The notes below the pieces were generated by a model. It was not told where the DNA came from, ran no database searches, and was given only the letters and a program-made list of their open reading frames with translations. DNA of 64,000 bases from Lignipirellula cremea (GTDB taxonomy: Bacteria > Planctomycetota > Planctomycetia > Pirellulales > Pirellulaceae): positions 2,585,001 through 2,649,000 of the forward strand of contig NZ_CP036433.1 of NCBI RefSeq assembly GCF_007751035.1, read 5' to 3'. Shown one piece after another: positions 8,247 through 17,876 of this stretch. The position numbers were made by a program, and so were the translations under genes. Each line of letters starts with the position of its first letter. Position 1 is the stretch's first letter.

Positions 8247-10157
8247 TTACGACGCGCTCTCGTCAAAAAACTTCTCCAGGGTTGCCTTGCCAGGCGGCCG
8301 CGTGACGAGCGAAACGCCGACCAGGGCGACGGTCGAACCCAGCACCATCCAGGTGACCGGCAGCACGCCGAAGCCCAGCGCGCTGTACTCATCGTTCATG
8401 GCGAAGTCGGCCTGCCAGAACATCACCGACCACAGCACGCTGGCCGTCAGCACACAGGCGTACGCTCCGGCCTTGGTCAGCCGGGGCCAGTAAATGGCGG
8501 CGACAATCAGCGGCACTAGCGCCGCGAATCCGCTGAAACACCAGACGCCCATTTGAAATACGCGGGCCGGTTCAAACAGGCTAAAGGCGTACGTCACGGC
8601 GACGATCGCCACAATGAAGCCGCGGGCGAGGGTGATCTGCTGCCGATCGGTAAAGCGGTTCTTGCCGCCGTAATGCACAACGATGTCGGTGGTGAACATG
8701 GTGCCCAGGCAGAGGAACTGGCTATCGAGCGACGACATAATGGCCGCCAGGATGCCGGCCGTCAGAAAGCCGCCGACGATCGGCCCGGTCAGGTCGTTCA
8801 CCATTTTGGAAAGGACCGCGTTTGGATTGAAGTGCGGCGGAATCACAGGGATGCCTGTATCACTGACGGCGATTGTCGCCCAGACGCCGACCAGCACGCA
8901 GGGCGTCCAGACGATGGCGATAAACAGCGGATGGACAATCACCGGCAGCTTGAAGCTGTTCGCGCTCTTGGCCGTCAGCCAGTGCTGGAACAGGTGCGGG
9001 AACATGCCGATCGACAGCGGCACCAGCAGATAGCTCAAGAATCGCCAGTGGCTCATCGGCCGCGGTTCTTCCGGCGCCCAGTGGGTCGCCTTGTACACGC
9101 CGTGCGCTTTCTTGATCGTCCACTTCTTTCCCTGGCTGGGGTCATCGGGGTTCAGCGGCTGGGCCGGGTGTCCGACTTTGGCGCCGAACAGCTTCATCGC
9201 CTTTTTGGGCCAGTCGGCGGAGCGGGGGAAGTGGGACAGCGGCAGCGGTTTGCCGTCGGCGTCGAGCGTGGATTGCCCCTCCGGCAGGACGCGGTCGTCC
9301 TGTTCCAGCCAGGCCAGCGTTTGTTGCTGCAGGGTGAGGTCGGTTTCCGCCAGGCTGTGCGCTCCGGCGTACGCTTTCTCGGCCGTGCGACGCCAAGCCT
9401 CAAGGGCGGTCTGGTACGCCGTTTCCTCCTGGGGAGCGACCGCGCGCATCATCTTGCTGGGATGTTTTTCCAGCACCTTCTGGCTGGCTTCGACCGGTCC
9501 GCCCAGCTTGTTGGCGAGCAGCACAAAGGTCGCCACGCCGAGCGCCATAAAGACGATCGTCTGGAAGGTGTTCGCCCAGGCGGCCCCGCGCATGCCGCCA
9601 AAGAAAACATAGATCAGCACCACCAGGCAGATCACGAAGGAACCGGCCCAGTTCGGCACGCCGTAATCGTATGCGGCGAAAAACTCGTTCGTAAAAGCCC
9701 CTTCGGTCACCGCGCTCACGACCACGCCGGAGGCGATCACGCCGATCAGCAGATACGGGATCACCAGGCCAACCAGAATCGGGAACAGCAGCAACCCGAT
9801 CCGGTCGCTTTCCAGCCGATCGCGAAAGAACTGCACCTGGGTGGAGTAGCCATACTTGCGGCCGAACGTCCACATTTTGACGCCAATGACAAAGATGCAG
9901 AGCGAGTGCACGATCCCGCTTGATGACGCCAGCAGTCCATAAACGCCGACTCCCTGGGTGTAGGATTCGCCAGTCGAACCAACCAGCGCGAAGGCCGTCA
10001 TGGTGGTGCCAAAGATTGACATCAGCAACACAAAAGGGCCGATGCTATGGCTGGCCAGCAGGTAATCTTCGCTGGTGCCGCGGAACAGCCGGCTGGAAAA
10101 CATCCCCAGCACCACCAGCAGCAACAGGTAGACCGAGATAATGATCAGTTGGGTCAT
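8247..10157 (-). CDS. Sodium:solute symporter family protein
   Basis: 636 residues with the multi-helix hydrophobic pattern of the SSS family. The N-terminus MTQLIIISVYLLLLVVLGMFSS leads into a DYLLASHSIGPFVLLMSIFGTTMTAFALVGSTGESY segment, equivalent to the conserved TM1-TM2 region of PutP/PanF-like transporters. Later segments include GGFLTAGILAAIMSSLDSQFL, the conserved sodium-site helix with SSLDS. Between about residues 231 and 365 there is a hydrophilic insert unusual for the family. The substrate is not predictable. Its start overlaps the stop of a small upstream membrane protein by four bases (ATGA), so the two are translationally coupled. Confidence 0.92.
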   Translation of the reverse strand: MTQLIIISVYLLLLVVLGMFSSRLFRGTSEDYLLASHSIGPFVLLMSIFGTTMTAFALVGSTGESYTQGVGVYGLLASSSGIVHSLCIFVIGVKMWTFGRKYGYSTQVQFFRDRLESDRIGLLLFPILVGLVIPYLLIGVIASGVVVSAVTEGAFTNEFFAAYDYGVPNWAGSFVICLVVLIYVFFGGMRGAAWANTFQTIVFMALGVATFVLLANKLGGPVEASQKVLEKHPSKMMRAVAPQEETAYQTALEAWRRTAEKAYAGAHSLAETDLTLQQQTLAWLEQDDRVLPEGQSTLDADGKPLPLSHFPRSADWPKKAMKLFGAKVGHPAQPLNPDDPSQGKKWTIKKAHGVYKATHWAPEEPRPMSHWRFLSYLLVPLSIGMFPHLFQHWLTAKSANSFKLPVIVHPLFIAIVWTPCVLVGVWATIAVSDTGIPVIPPHFNPNAVLSKMVNDLTGPIVGGFLTAGILAAIMSSLDSQFLCLGTMFTTDIVVHYGGKNRFTDRQQITLARGFIVAIVAVTYAFSLFEPARVFQMGVWCFSGFAALVPLIVAAIYWPRLTKAGAYACVLTASVLWSVMFWQADFAMNDEYSALGFGVLPVTWMVLGSTVALVGVSLVTRPPGKATLEKFFDESAS

Positions 10158-10438
10158 TCGGCCGCATCCTGGGCAGGAGTACTCGGGCGGGAGTCCGACG
10201 AAGAGCCGGCCGTTTCGCGTTTGACGGCTTCAATCGTTTCCACCGGCCAGGCGTAGATCGTCGCCAGCCACCAGGTCGCGACGGCCGCCAGCGACAACAC
10301 CACGTGATACAACAAGGTGCTCGGCAGGAAACCAAAGTACAGGGTCGCATCGCCCCACAGCCAGAAATCCTGATGCAGCACTATCAACAGAACAACCAGG
10401 AACCATACCAGGTAGAACATCGGGTGGCGCTTTTTCAT
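10154..10438 (-). CDS. Small two-helix membrane protein, DUF3311-like symporter partner
   Basis: About 94 residues from MKKRHPMFYLVW. Two hydrophobic segments are visible: FYLVWFLVVLLIVLHQDFWLW, and LLYHVVLSLAAVATWWLATIYAW. The spacing and aromatic-rich loop resemble DUF3311 proteins, which are commonly coded just upstream of SSS-family symporters and assumed to be accessory subunits. Its TGA overlaps the symporter ATG (ATGA, 10154-10157), indicating translational coupling. An in-frame ATG at 10450 would add four residues (MDCS). The acidic/polar C-terminus is probably cytoplasmic. Confidence 0.75.
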   Translation of the reverse strand: MKKRHPMFYLVWFLVVLLIVLHQDFWLWGDATLYFGFLPSTLLYHVVLSLAAVATWWLATIYAWPVETIEAVKRETAGSSSDSRPSTPAQDAAE

Positions 10439-10610
10439 CGAGCAATCCATTCAAGCCAGGCGGGGATCAGCGGACCAGCAGCAGGCGGGCGGCGAAGATG
10501 GAAATGTACAAGATCAGGCGGCGCGGCGCCAGCTTCGGGGGTCGACTTCCGTCCGGTACTCAACGGAACAAACCAGGCGTGGATCACGCGGCAAACGGAC
10601 GGGCGGCGCG

Positions 10611-10645
10611 AAAAAAAAGCGTCGTTCCGGTGGGGAACGACGCTT
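10611..10645 (-). terminator. Rho-independent terminator of the NRDE gene
   Basis: AAGCGTCGTTCC (10617-10628) and GGAACGACGCTT (10634-10645) form a perfect 12-bp stem around a 5-nt loop. Read on the minus strand the hairpin is followed by eight T residues (10618-10611), so it ends transcripts arriving from the NRDE gene, whose stop is about 60 bp upstream. It also separates that gene from the symporter pair. Confidence 0.92.
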
Positions 10646-10704
10646 GCGCTTAACAGAAATGGCGCCGACCAGCTTGTCTAGCAAGGCAGTCGGCAGCGAG
10701 CCGA

Positions 10705-11478
10705 TCAGGCTTTGGCCCGGGTGCGGGCTTCGCGCAGACCGCGGCTGAGGATATCCCGCAACATGGGAGAGAAGTCCTCATACTTGGCCTGATCCGGGGC
10801 GCCATCCGCAAACTGATAGATGGCGTCGCGGGGCTTTTTGCCCAGGGCGATCAGCGTGGAGCTAACGGTGCCCCAGTCCGAGTCGCGGCGAACCATGCTG
10901 GGGCGGCCCGGCGCCGTGGGCGAGCGGGCAAAAACCTTGCTGGCGACGGCCAGGAATTTGACGGGCGAATCGAGTGTCTGCAGGGTGAGCAGACGGCGGC
11001 AGAGGCTGACGCGTTCATCGCGGGGATCATTCAGATCGCCGTTGCCGATGATGTTCAGACCTTCGCGCATTTCGACCGCTTCGGGTTCATCGCCCCCATG
11101 GACGGCCCATCCCGTTTCGTAATCGGCGATCACGTAGTTGACGCCGTTGTACTTGCCGGCCGATAGTTCGTCCTGCGCCATGGCGACTGCTTCGCGGGCC
11201 GAACCGGCCCGTAACAGGTCGCGGCACAAGGCCCCACGCGAGCGGGGATTGGCGGGCGGCAGAAGTTTCGGTCGGTTGCAGGCGCCGACGAACAGGCCGT
11301 GCTGATTCACGCCTAACCAGGTGCCGCCGGACTGTTGATCCAGGCCGGCTAGAATGCGCGGTTTACCGGACTGGATCGACGGCGGTAAACTCGGTCGATC
11401 GAAATATTCTTCGCGATTCGCGGCCACCAGAATCGGAGATTCTGGCACCAGCTGATATTGAATTGCCAGGATGCACAT
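10705..11478 (-). CDS. NRDE family protein (TANGO2-like)
   Basis: 257 residues. The N-terminus MCILAIQYQLVPESPILVAANREEYFDRP carries the family motif (here NREE) right after an initial Met-Cys. GGTWLGVNQHGLFVGACNR follows, matching the conserved second block. The family has an N-terminal nucleophile-like fold; bacterial roles are poorly known and the eukaryotic relative TANGO2 has been linked to Golgi and haem biology. Length is normal. It is monocistronic with its own terminator and a roughly 600-bp AT-richer upstream region. Confidence 0.9.
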   Translation of the reverse strand: MCILAIQYQLVPESPILVAANREEYFDRPSLPPSIQSGKPRILAGLDQQSGGTWLGVNQHGLFVGACNRPKLLPPANPRSRGALCRDLLRAGSAREAVAMAQDELSAGKYNGVNYVIADYETGWAVHGGDEPEAVEMREGLNIIGNGDLNDPRDERVSLCRRLLTLQTLDSPVKFLAVASKVFARSPTAPGRPSMVRRDSDWGTVSSTLIALGKKPRDAIYQFADGAPDQAKYEDFSPMLRDILSRGLREARTRAKA

Positions 11479-12085
11479 TGTTAGCTTCTATTTCTACTAG
11501 TTCGATGCGAAGTGGTTTATACGACACATGCTGTGCGCTATCCGCACAGACTCCTTTACGCGTAAACTCAAACGATGCTTGCCCCTTTTTAAAGGCGCCC
11601 GTTTGCTAAACCGCCGCCGCCTGGCCCAATGCAATGGCAACGCCGTGGACTGCATGTGCGGTCCGAAGTACGAGCGATGGAAAATGCAGTGCACAAGTGC
11701 CGCGCTGGCTATCTTTAAACTCTGTAGCGTTCAACTGCGTCTCTTTAACCTGCAAAACTTTGACAGGGTAAAAATACAAAGCAGAAAGAGCGGCGTCAGC
11801 TGTTGTGTTTTTGACGACAAAGGGAGGGGGTATTGAGGTACGTCCTCGGCCCCTCTGCGATCAATGTATTCTTTCCCTACAGACTCGGACACCCCTTAAT
11901 AGGGGAGGCGGTGAACTTTTTCGTAAAGAGACCCGCAGAGCGTCGTCATATCCTGGTATTCGCTACCACCCGAACGGGATTCGACACTTTCCCTCTACTT
12001 TTCTAAAATCCAGGGTCGGATAAAGTTCAATCTTGTAATTTGGCAGCTATACTATCGAGCTTTCTAAAACACAGCGGTGGCGTAT
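11479..12085. other. Long divergent intergenic region, AT-richer than its surroundings
   Basis: About 600 bases between the divergent NRDE and oxidoreductase genes. It is visibly poorer in G+C than the flanking genes and has several short palindromes, such as CCCCTTAATAGGGG near 11893. The reading frames it holds have low-complexity or biased translations and no domain. TATACT at about 12049 is a possible -10 element for the oxidoreductase gene but lacks a convincing -35. I see no gene here. Confidence 0.5.
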
Positions 12086-13207
12086 ATGAGTGATGGGACA
12101 AACGATCGGCCCTTGGGAATCGCCCTGATTGGGGCCGGAGCGGTTAGCGAATATCACCATGTGCCGGCCATCCGTCTTGATTCTCGCACCCGCCTGGTGG
12201 CGGCCTGCGATACCAGCCAGGCATTGCTGGAAAAACGTCGGGATGAATGGAATCTGGACCTGATCAGCACCGATTACCAGGCAATTTGCGACTCGCCCGA
12301 TGTCGACGCCGTGGTGATTGCGACCCCCAATGATACGCATCGCCCGCTCGCTCTGGCGGCCGCCGCTGCTGGCAAGCACATCATGTGCGAAAAGCCGCTG
12401 GGTCTCGACGCCGACGAAGTACGGCAAATGTACGAAGCCTGTCGGGACGCGCAAGTCGTTCACATGACGGCATTTACCTATCGCTTTCCGCCGGCGATGC
12501 GGTACCTGCGGAGCCTGGTGTCCAGTGGCGCCCTGGGCACGCCGCGTCATTTTCGCAGCCAGCGTTTTCTGGACTTGCCGGAAACCAGCTGGGGCTGGCG
12601 ACAGTACAAAAGCAAGGCCGGCGCCGGCGATCTGTTCGATATGACCATCCACCGCATCGATTTCGCCATCGATCTGATGGGACCGATCAAGAGCGTGTGC
12701 GGAGCGGTCGCCCAGTTTGCCCCCCGCGATCTGACGGCCGACGGCAAGCCTTGCCCCCCTTCCGAAGTGGACGACTGGTCCTCGCTGATCGGCGAATTTG
12801 AAAGCGGAGCGGTCGGGGTGTGGGAAGGCACCACCCTGGCCAAAGGTTACGGCATGAACGGCTTTGGCCACGAATGGGCCGAAGTGAACGGTTCGGAAGG
12901 AAGCGCCGTCTATCGGATGCACGATCCCAACAACATTCTGATCGGCAAAACGGGGCAGGATCTGGCCTCGCAGCCGGCGCCGGAAGAGTTTTTGAAACCG
13001 ACGAACAGCCCGCGTGATCCGTCGCAGGGGGAACCGGCGACCGTCTTCCGGTACGACCTGATGTGGGAGTTTGTCTCCGCAATCGTGGAAAAGCGGCAGG
13101 CGATTCCCAGTTTTTACGATGGCTGGCGGGCCCAAATCGTGGCGGACAGCGTCCTCTCCTCTTACAATGAACGCCGGTGGATCGACATTCCCGCCGCGCC
13201 GCTTTAG
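12086..13207 (+). CDS. Gfo/Idh/MocA family oxidoreductase
   Basis: About 373 residues. The N-terminal Rossmann motif is IALIGAGAVSEYHH, followed by the family segment VIATPNDTHRPLALAAAAAGKHIMCEKPLG, where EKP contains the catalytic-type Lys, and the second-domain element GDLFDMTIHRIDFAIDLMG with the conserved His. This is a NAD(P)-dependent sugar or inositol dehydrogenase-like enzyme; the substrate cannot be assigned. No signal peptide is seen, so it should be cytoplasmic. The ATG at 12086 is preferred; a GTG nine bases upstream is an alternative. fabH follows 113 bp downstream on the same strand. Confidence 0.93.
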   Translation: MSDGTNDRPLGIALIGAGAVSEYHHVPAIRLDSRTRLVAACDTSQALLEKRRDEWNLDLISTDYQAICDSPDVDAVVIATPNDTHRPLALAAAAAGKHIMCEKPLGLDADEVRQMYEACRDAQVVHMTAFTYRFPPAMRYLRSLVSSGALGTPRHFRSQRFLDLPETSWGWRQYKSKAGAGDLFDMTIHRIDFAIDLMGPIKSVCGAVAQFAPRDLTADGKPCPPSEVDDWSSLIGEFESGAVGVWEGTTLAKGYGMNGFGHEWAEVNGSEGSAVYRMHDPNNILIGKTGQDLASQPAPEEFLKPTNSPRDPSQGEPATVFRYDLMWEFVSAIVEKRQAIPSFYDGWRAQIVADSVLSSYNERRWIDIPAAPL

Positions 13208-13320
13208 GTGGGCGTCGGTTTTAGCTATACTAAAGTCCCCAACCTGCCACATCGTCTTCGGGTGCGCCGCCTGTCCCGAAGTCCTGTTCCGCACGTCTTC
13301 CGCGCGAGAAACTATTCGAC

Positions 13321-14367
13321 ATGGCGACTATCACTCCCGCCCCTCATCTGCACGCCATGACCAGGCCGCTGGGCAATGCTTCGACTCGATCGCTGACTGG
13401 CGTCGCCATCGCAGGCGTCGGCTCGTTCGCGCCCGCCTTGATCGTACGTAACGAAGACCTGGGGGCCCAGGGCTACGATGCCGACTGGATCCTGCAGCGG
13501 ACCGGCATTAAAGAACGCCGCCGCGCTCCTGATGGCATGAACACCAGCGACATGGGCTACGAAGCGGCCGTACGCTGTTTAGAGGCTGCCGAATGCGATC
13601 CGGCCGACGTGGACCTGATTGTCTTCGCCACCATGACGCCCGACACCCCCATGCCGTCGACCGCTTGTCATCTGCAGGCTCGCATGGGTATTGCTGCTCC
13701 GGCGTTTGATATCAATGCGGCTTGTTCCGGGTTTGTGTACGCCCTGGTGACGGGCGCACAGTTTGTCAAATCGGGCGGCGCCCGCAACGCGCTGGTGGTT
13801 GGGGCCGACCTGATGTCGCGGGTGCTCAACCCGGCCGACAAAATCACCTTCCCGCTGTTCGGCGACGGCGCCGGCGCCGTGCTGCTGCGGAGCGGCCACA
13901 AAAAACAGGGACTGATCTCTTACTCGCTGGGAGCCGACGGCCAGGGGGCCGGACTGCTCTGCACGCCTGGCGGCGGCACGCGGGAACCGTTGTCGGCCGC
14001 CGTGCTGGAAGGGAACCGCCAGTACCTGCAGATGGAAGGCAAGGCCGTCTTCAAATGGGCCGTGCGTAAAGTCTCCGAATCCATCACTCAGGCCGCCCTG
14101 GAGGCGGGCCGCACGCCCGACGAGATGGACCTGCTGATTCTGCACCAGGCGAACGTCCGCATCATCGATGCCGCCATACAGGACCTGGGCATTGACCGGG
14201 ACAAGGTGGTAATCAACCTTGACCGTTACGGCAACACTTCGGCTGGCAGCATTCCCCTGGTGCTGGACGAGGCCCAGCAGGCGGGCCGGATCGCGGCCGG
14301 CGACCTGGTGCTGATCTGCGGTTTTGGCGCCGGGCTCACCTGGGGCTCCGCCGTCATCCAGTGGTAG
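13321..14367 (+). CDS. fabH: 3-oxoacyl-ACP synthase III (KAS III)
   Basis: 348 residues, the usual size plus a roughly 25-residue N-terminal tail. The enzyme condenses acetyl-CoA or a related starter with malonyl-ACP to begin fatty acid synthesis. Its catalytic triad is visible: Cys135 in DINAACSGF, His in LILHQANVRII, and Asn in DRYGNTSAGSIP. DYDADWILQRTGIKERR near the N-terminus and FGDGAGAVLL are further family blocks. A second start (MTRPLGNA, 13357) would remove 12 residues. It is the last gene of a possible unit with the upstream oxidoreductase and converges with the next gene 31 bp away. Whether it serves housekeeping synthesis or a special lipid cannot be told from sequence alone. Confidence 0.93.
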   Translation: MATITPAPHLHAMTRPLGNASTRSLTGVAIAGVGSFAPALIVRNEDLGAQGYDADWILQRTGIKERRRAPDGMNTSDMGYEAAVRCLEAAECDPADVDLIVFATMTPDTPMPSTACHLQARMGIAAPAFDINAACSGFVYALVTGAQFVKSGGARNALVVGADLMSRVLNPADKITFPLFGDGAGAVLLRSGHKKQGLISYSLGADGQGAGLLCTPGGGTREPLSAAVLEGNRQYLQMEGKAVFKWAVRKVSESITQAALEAGRTPDEMDLLILHQANVRIIDAAIQDLGIDRDKVVINLDRYGNTSAGSIPLVLDEAQQAGRIAAGDLVLICGFGAGLTWGSAVIQW

Positions 14368-14398
14368 GCCCTGTGCCGATCGCCTGGTCGTCCCCCAC

Positions 14399-15811
14399 CT
14401 AACGACGGATGACATCCAGCTTGGCGTCGGACAGATAGCCGTAACGATTCAGCCAGGCGCCGCTGGCTCCCGTCTGTTTGACCAGATCGAAGCGCCGCTG
14501 GAAATCGTCGAGCGGTCCATAACCGTGCACCAGGGGATAAATGGGCGCGCGGCCGGCCGCCGCGGCGACCGTTTCTTCAATCCGCGCGATCTGCACCGCA
14601 TCCCCAATGGCATGAGGTTCGTGCGGTTCCGGGTAGGCGAAGTCCGCCAACCGCTTGCCGGCGTGCTGCGCTTCTTCCAGCCCCAGCAACCGCAGCAGCG
14701 CCGCGGTCAGCAGGGCGTCGTCGAGTTCCGGCCGCGACTCCAGAATCCGCTTCCCCCACAGCTGGATCATCAGCATCCAGTGCATGGTGTAAAGCTTGGG
14801 GCTGATCGAATCGCATAAGTCCGACGCCGCATCAAAATCGAAACCGGTCAACGTGGTGAAGGCCGGCATGAACGCATGAGCGGACAACCGGCAGGAGTCG
14901 CCGCCGTGCCGTTTGATGATCGTCCGCCAGTGTGTGAGCGTCGCCAGCGATAGCCTGCGTTTCAAATCAAGCCAGCCGAGCAGGCCCGGAAAACGCGCTT
15001 CCCACACCGCCCCCAGCGTGTTGCGGGGGACGGCCAGCAACTGCTCGAGGTCTTCATTGACGATCTCTTCCAGCAGGAATCGCTGCAGACCGGCGGCGGC
15101 CGATCGGGCCTTTTCAAAATCGATCGGTTGCTGCTCGAGCGCTTGCTGTTCAGCCCAGGCGGCTACCTGGGGGCTGAAATCCTGGAACACTTCGTCGAAC
15201 GTGTAACACGGGTACTCGGGCCAGTCGATACGGAAGCCGTGCAGACGCGGGTACTCGGCTAACAGATCGCGGACGTACGCTTCGTTGTATGCCTGGACGG
15301 CCGTGCTGGCCAGGCTGGCCGTGTTGGCCACGCGATTGGCGGGCAGGCTGCCATCAGGAAGTCGCGGCTTGTCTTCAGCGCGCAGGCCGGTCGGCTGGAC
15401 GGCGCCGATCTGCAGGTAAACGTCGATCCCGGCGTCGGCGGCCGCATCGATAAAGCGGCCGATCTGCGGGCCATGCTCGGCCGTCAGTTCGTTGGTTTTA
15501 CGAGGGCGATAGGTCGAGTCGGCATAGAATTCCTGCCGCGGTTCATAGCTGGGACCGCTGCGCAGCCAGAGAGCGCCCTGGCCAAACAAAGGGCGATCAA
15601 ACGTGCGGGGGCTATGGCCTGCATCCCGCGGCGGCTGCCAGTTGCCGGACGTTTCGTCACCCGGCACGGTCACGGTCGGGTTCACTGCGACGGCGGTGGC
15701 GCCGATGTTGACGAGGTTCGCCAGCACCAGTTCGACGCCTTCACTCAGGATAAAATCACCGAGAACCGTCACGCCCAGCAGCGGCGGTTTCTTTGTACTT
15801 GCAGCATTCAT
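14399..15811 (-). CDS. Conserved hypothetical protein, possible TIM-barrel glycosidase-like fold
   Basis: 470 residues, no signal peptide or membrane segment. The N-terminus LGVTVLGDFILSEGVELVLANLVNIGATAVAVNPT suggests an opening beta-alpha unit. Further along, GRFIDAAADAGIDVYLQIGAVQP and LLAEYPRLHGFRIDWPEYPCYTFDEVF read like successive barrel strands with acidic residues at strand ends, as in glycoside hydrolase-like barrels. SISPKLYTMHWMLMIQLWGKRIL and PIYPLVHGYGPLDDFQRRF follow. No family was recognised with confidence; a carbohydrate-active or isomerase role is inference. It is convergent with fabH. Confidence 0.75.
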   Translation of the reverse strand: MNAASTKKPPLLGVTVLGDFILSEGVELVLANLVNIGATAVAVNPTVTVPGDETSGNWQPPRDAGHSPRTFDRPLFGQGALWLRSGPSYEPRQEFYADSTYRPRKTNELTAEHGPQIGRFIDAAADAGIDVYLQIGAVQPTGLRAEDKPRLPDGSLPANRVANTASLASTAVQAYNEAYVRDLLAEYPRLHGFRIDWPEYPCYTFDEVFQDFSPQVAAWAEQQALEQQPIDFEKARSAAAGLQRFLLEEIVNEDLEQLLAVPRNTLGAVWEARFPGLLGWLDLKRRLSLATLTHWRTIIKRHGGDSCRLSAHAFMPAFTTLTGFDFDAASDLCDSISPKLYTMHWMLMIQLWGKRILESRPELDDALLTAALLRLLGLEEAQHAGKRLADFAYPEPHEPHAIGDAVQIARIEETVAAAAGRAPIYPLVHGYGPLDDFQRRFDLVKQTGASGAWLNRYGYLSDAKLDVIRR

Positions 15812-16072
15812 GCAGTCAGGCCAGAGAGAGTCGAGGGTTCTTTGGTTCCAGGCGACGATTATACACGCCTGGCCGACGCCGTTTTCCTGCGAGGCCGAAT
15901 TGGCGACACCGCCTGCTGCAGCCGGCGTGCTCTCCCACGGGACGACCTTTTCCTCGCGACTGGCGAACCGCGACGCTGCCGATCGCGTAACACAGGCAGA
16001 TGCGACAGACGCCTTGCCGATGCGGCAAGCGTCCCACAGAAACGCTTGTCGCCGAGAGAGAACGGCGACTCG

Positions 16073-17527
16073 CTAGCGGTGGTTGCGAAGCCAGTTCTGC
16101 AGTTGACTGCGGAGCGCGGCGTCAGCTTCCTCACTCGCTAATTCTCGAAAGCGTTCGGTGATCGAGGGATGATCGCCGCTGGCCAGGAGGGAGACCACCG
16201 TACGGCGCACCTGTACGTTCGGGTCATGACTCAGCCGCAACAGCCAGAGCCGGGCATTGATCCCTTTGGCGCCAGGCAAGGCCTGGGCAAAGGCGATTCG
16301 CCGCTCCGGATCGGGGTCGGCAAAACGGGCCGCCAGACGAATCTCCTGCGATTCCATGCCACGCCGTTCCAGTTCCAGGCGAGCTTCCGCAGCAGCAGCC
16401 GGATCATCGCCGGCCAGATCGCGAATCACGTCCAGGTCGCTGGCGGCCTGGTAGCTGGGCGTTTCGATCTCCTGCTCTAACGAAAGCGGGCGGATCGCTT
16501 CGCTTGTCTCCTCGATAAACGATCGCGGCGGCAAGGCCGGTTCCGGGGCGCCGGGAAGCGGCGACGCATCCTCAAAAGGACTGCGCCCTGGGGAGACGAC
16601 ATTCGGTTCACGCCCGGCATCGCCGGAATAAACAGAGGGGCCCGCTCCCACCGTGGGAGAGGTCAACGAGGGAACAGATTCCGAGGAGCCAGGAAAAGTG
16701 GAACCCATCACAGGCGTACCAAAATCAGGAGCTTCCGAAACGCCGCCCGGTGCGGTGACAAAGCCCGGTTCGGTGACAAAGCCGGGCTCTGCCGCAACGC
16801 CTGGCATGGCAGTGGCCGTATCGGGCACGGTCAGGGTTTCCGGCGGAGCGGACAGCACTTCGTGGACGGGTTCTACACCACGCAGCAAAGGTTGCGGCAG
16901 GGTGGGAAGCCTGGCCACTTCCAGCGGAAGTTCTCCGCCGGGCATGGTGTCGGACGCATCCAGTTCCAGGTGGGCCGACGGCGTTCGCGCCAGCAGATTC
17001 GTCGACTCGCCGACCATTTCCCGGGCGCCCGCGGCCGCCCGCAGCACATGTTCACAGTCCGCAGCCAGGCTGGCGCCGTTGATCGCTTGCGAATCAATCG
17101 GCCAGAGAAGCAGGCTGGTCGCGAAGTCGGCCGCCGTCCGTCGGGCTCGGGGAGAGAAGGAGTCGCTGTGCTGGGCCAACAGGCGGGCCAGTCGGGCCGC
17201 TTTGGGAGATGAGTCCGCTCGATCCAGCAGACGCCAGCGCGCCAGCTGGTCGCCAATCAATTCCCGGGCGGCCAGCGATTGCTGGTCCCGTGGAGCGTCG
17301 AGCAGTTCAACCAGTATGGGTAAACCGGCCGATTCCAGCCGGGCAATTTCCCGCATCAACGCGACGGCTGTTTTGTCATCGGTCGCCGCAGCGGCCTGGT
17401 CACGCAGATAAATCGCCACCGTTTCCTCGCTGCGACGGGTCAACACCCAGACCGTCGCCGCCAGGACACACGCCAGAAGACCAATCGCGGTCGTCCACTT
17501 TGCCGAAGGTAATTGGAGTTTTCGCAT
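16073..17527 (-). CDS. Signal-anchored protein with C-terminal HEAT-like repeats
   Basis: About 484 residues from MRKLQLPSAKW. A hydrophobic segment TAIGLLACVLAATVWVL near the start acts as signal anchor. The next 150 residues are helical (IYLRDQAAAATDDKTAVALMREI...). A central Pro/Gly/Thr-rich linker holds short tandem repeats (EPGFVT EPGFVT APGGVS). The C-terminus (DVIRDLAGDDPAAAAEARLELERRG, LRLSHDPNVQVRRTVVSLLASGDHPSITERFRELASEEADAALRSQL) has paired-helix repeats like HEAT/armadillo modules. These act as protein-binding scaffolds; the partner is unknown. A second possible start four codons upstream (17539) exists. It is divergent from the next gene. Confidence 0.8.
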   Translation of the reverse strand: MRKLQLPSAKWTTAIGLLACVLAATVWVLTRRSEETVAIYLRDQAAAATDDKTAVALMREIARLESAGLPILVELLDAPRDQQSLAARELIGDQLARWRLLDRADSSPKAARLARLLAQHSDSFSPRARRTAADFATSLLLWPIDSQAINGASLAADCEHVLRAAAGAREMVGESTNLLARTPSAHLELDASDTMPGGELPLEVARLPTLPQPLLRGVEPVHEVLSAPPETLTVPDTATAMPGVAAEPGFVTEPGFVTAPGGVSEAPDFGTPVMGSTFPGSSESVPSLTSPTVGAGPSVYSGDAGREPNVVSPGRSPFEDASPLPGAPEPALPPRSFIEETSEAIRPLSLEQEIETPSYQAASDLDVIRDLAGDDPAAAAEARLELERRGMESQEIRLAARFADPDPERRIAFAQALPGAKGINARLWLLRLSHDPNVQVRRTVVSLLASGDHPSITERFRELASEEADAALRSQLQNWLRNHR

Positions 17528-17876
17528 GCTTGCTATCACGCGTTACGCTGCTGCTTTCACACGGCGGTTTCAGGATCTTTGCCGCAGGACCGGTTCCGCC
17601 GGTACCGCCCTGCGAGGGGGCCGATGCTGGCAGCCAGTACCGGCAGTTGCAGCGGCGCACGGTCCCTTTCTGGGATTCTGGAGAAAACACGCCGCGACGG
17701 CAAGATCGATCTTTTCGGGTTCTCTTGCCCACCCTGCAATTTCATTGTCTGCCGGGGGCGTCGATTGCCGAAATAGTACTAGCGGTCATCCGGCGGCGGC
17801 ATTCGCCTCAGGTGTTTGCTTCCAGGCAACTACGACCGGACAACCGCGGCGACACCAGCGCCTCCAGGGGGATAAT

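Noticed and set aside
8553-9923. A 456-codon plus-strand frame opposite the symporter gene
   Set aside because: Antisense to a membrane protein with clear family motifs; the translation has no hydrophobic or catalytic pattern.
11528-11836. A 102-codon plus-strand frame in the AT-richer intergenic region
   Set aside because: Composition (Cys, Arg and Lys scattered) and lack of any start signal or domain make it a chance open frame.
12049-12054. TATACT as a -10 element for the oxidoreductase gene
   Set aside because: No acceptable -35 element at 16-18 bp; kept only as a note in the intergenic entry.
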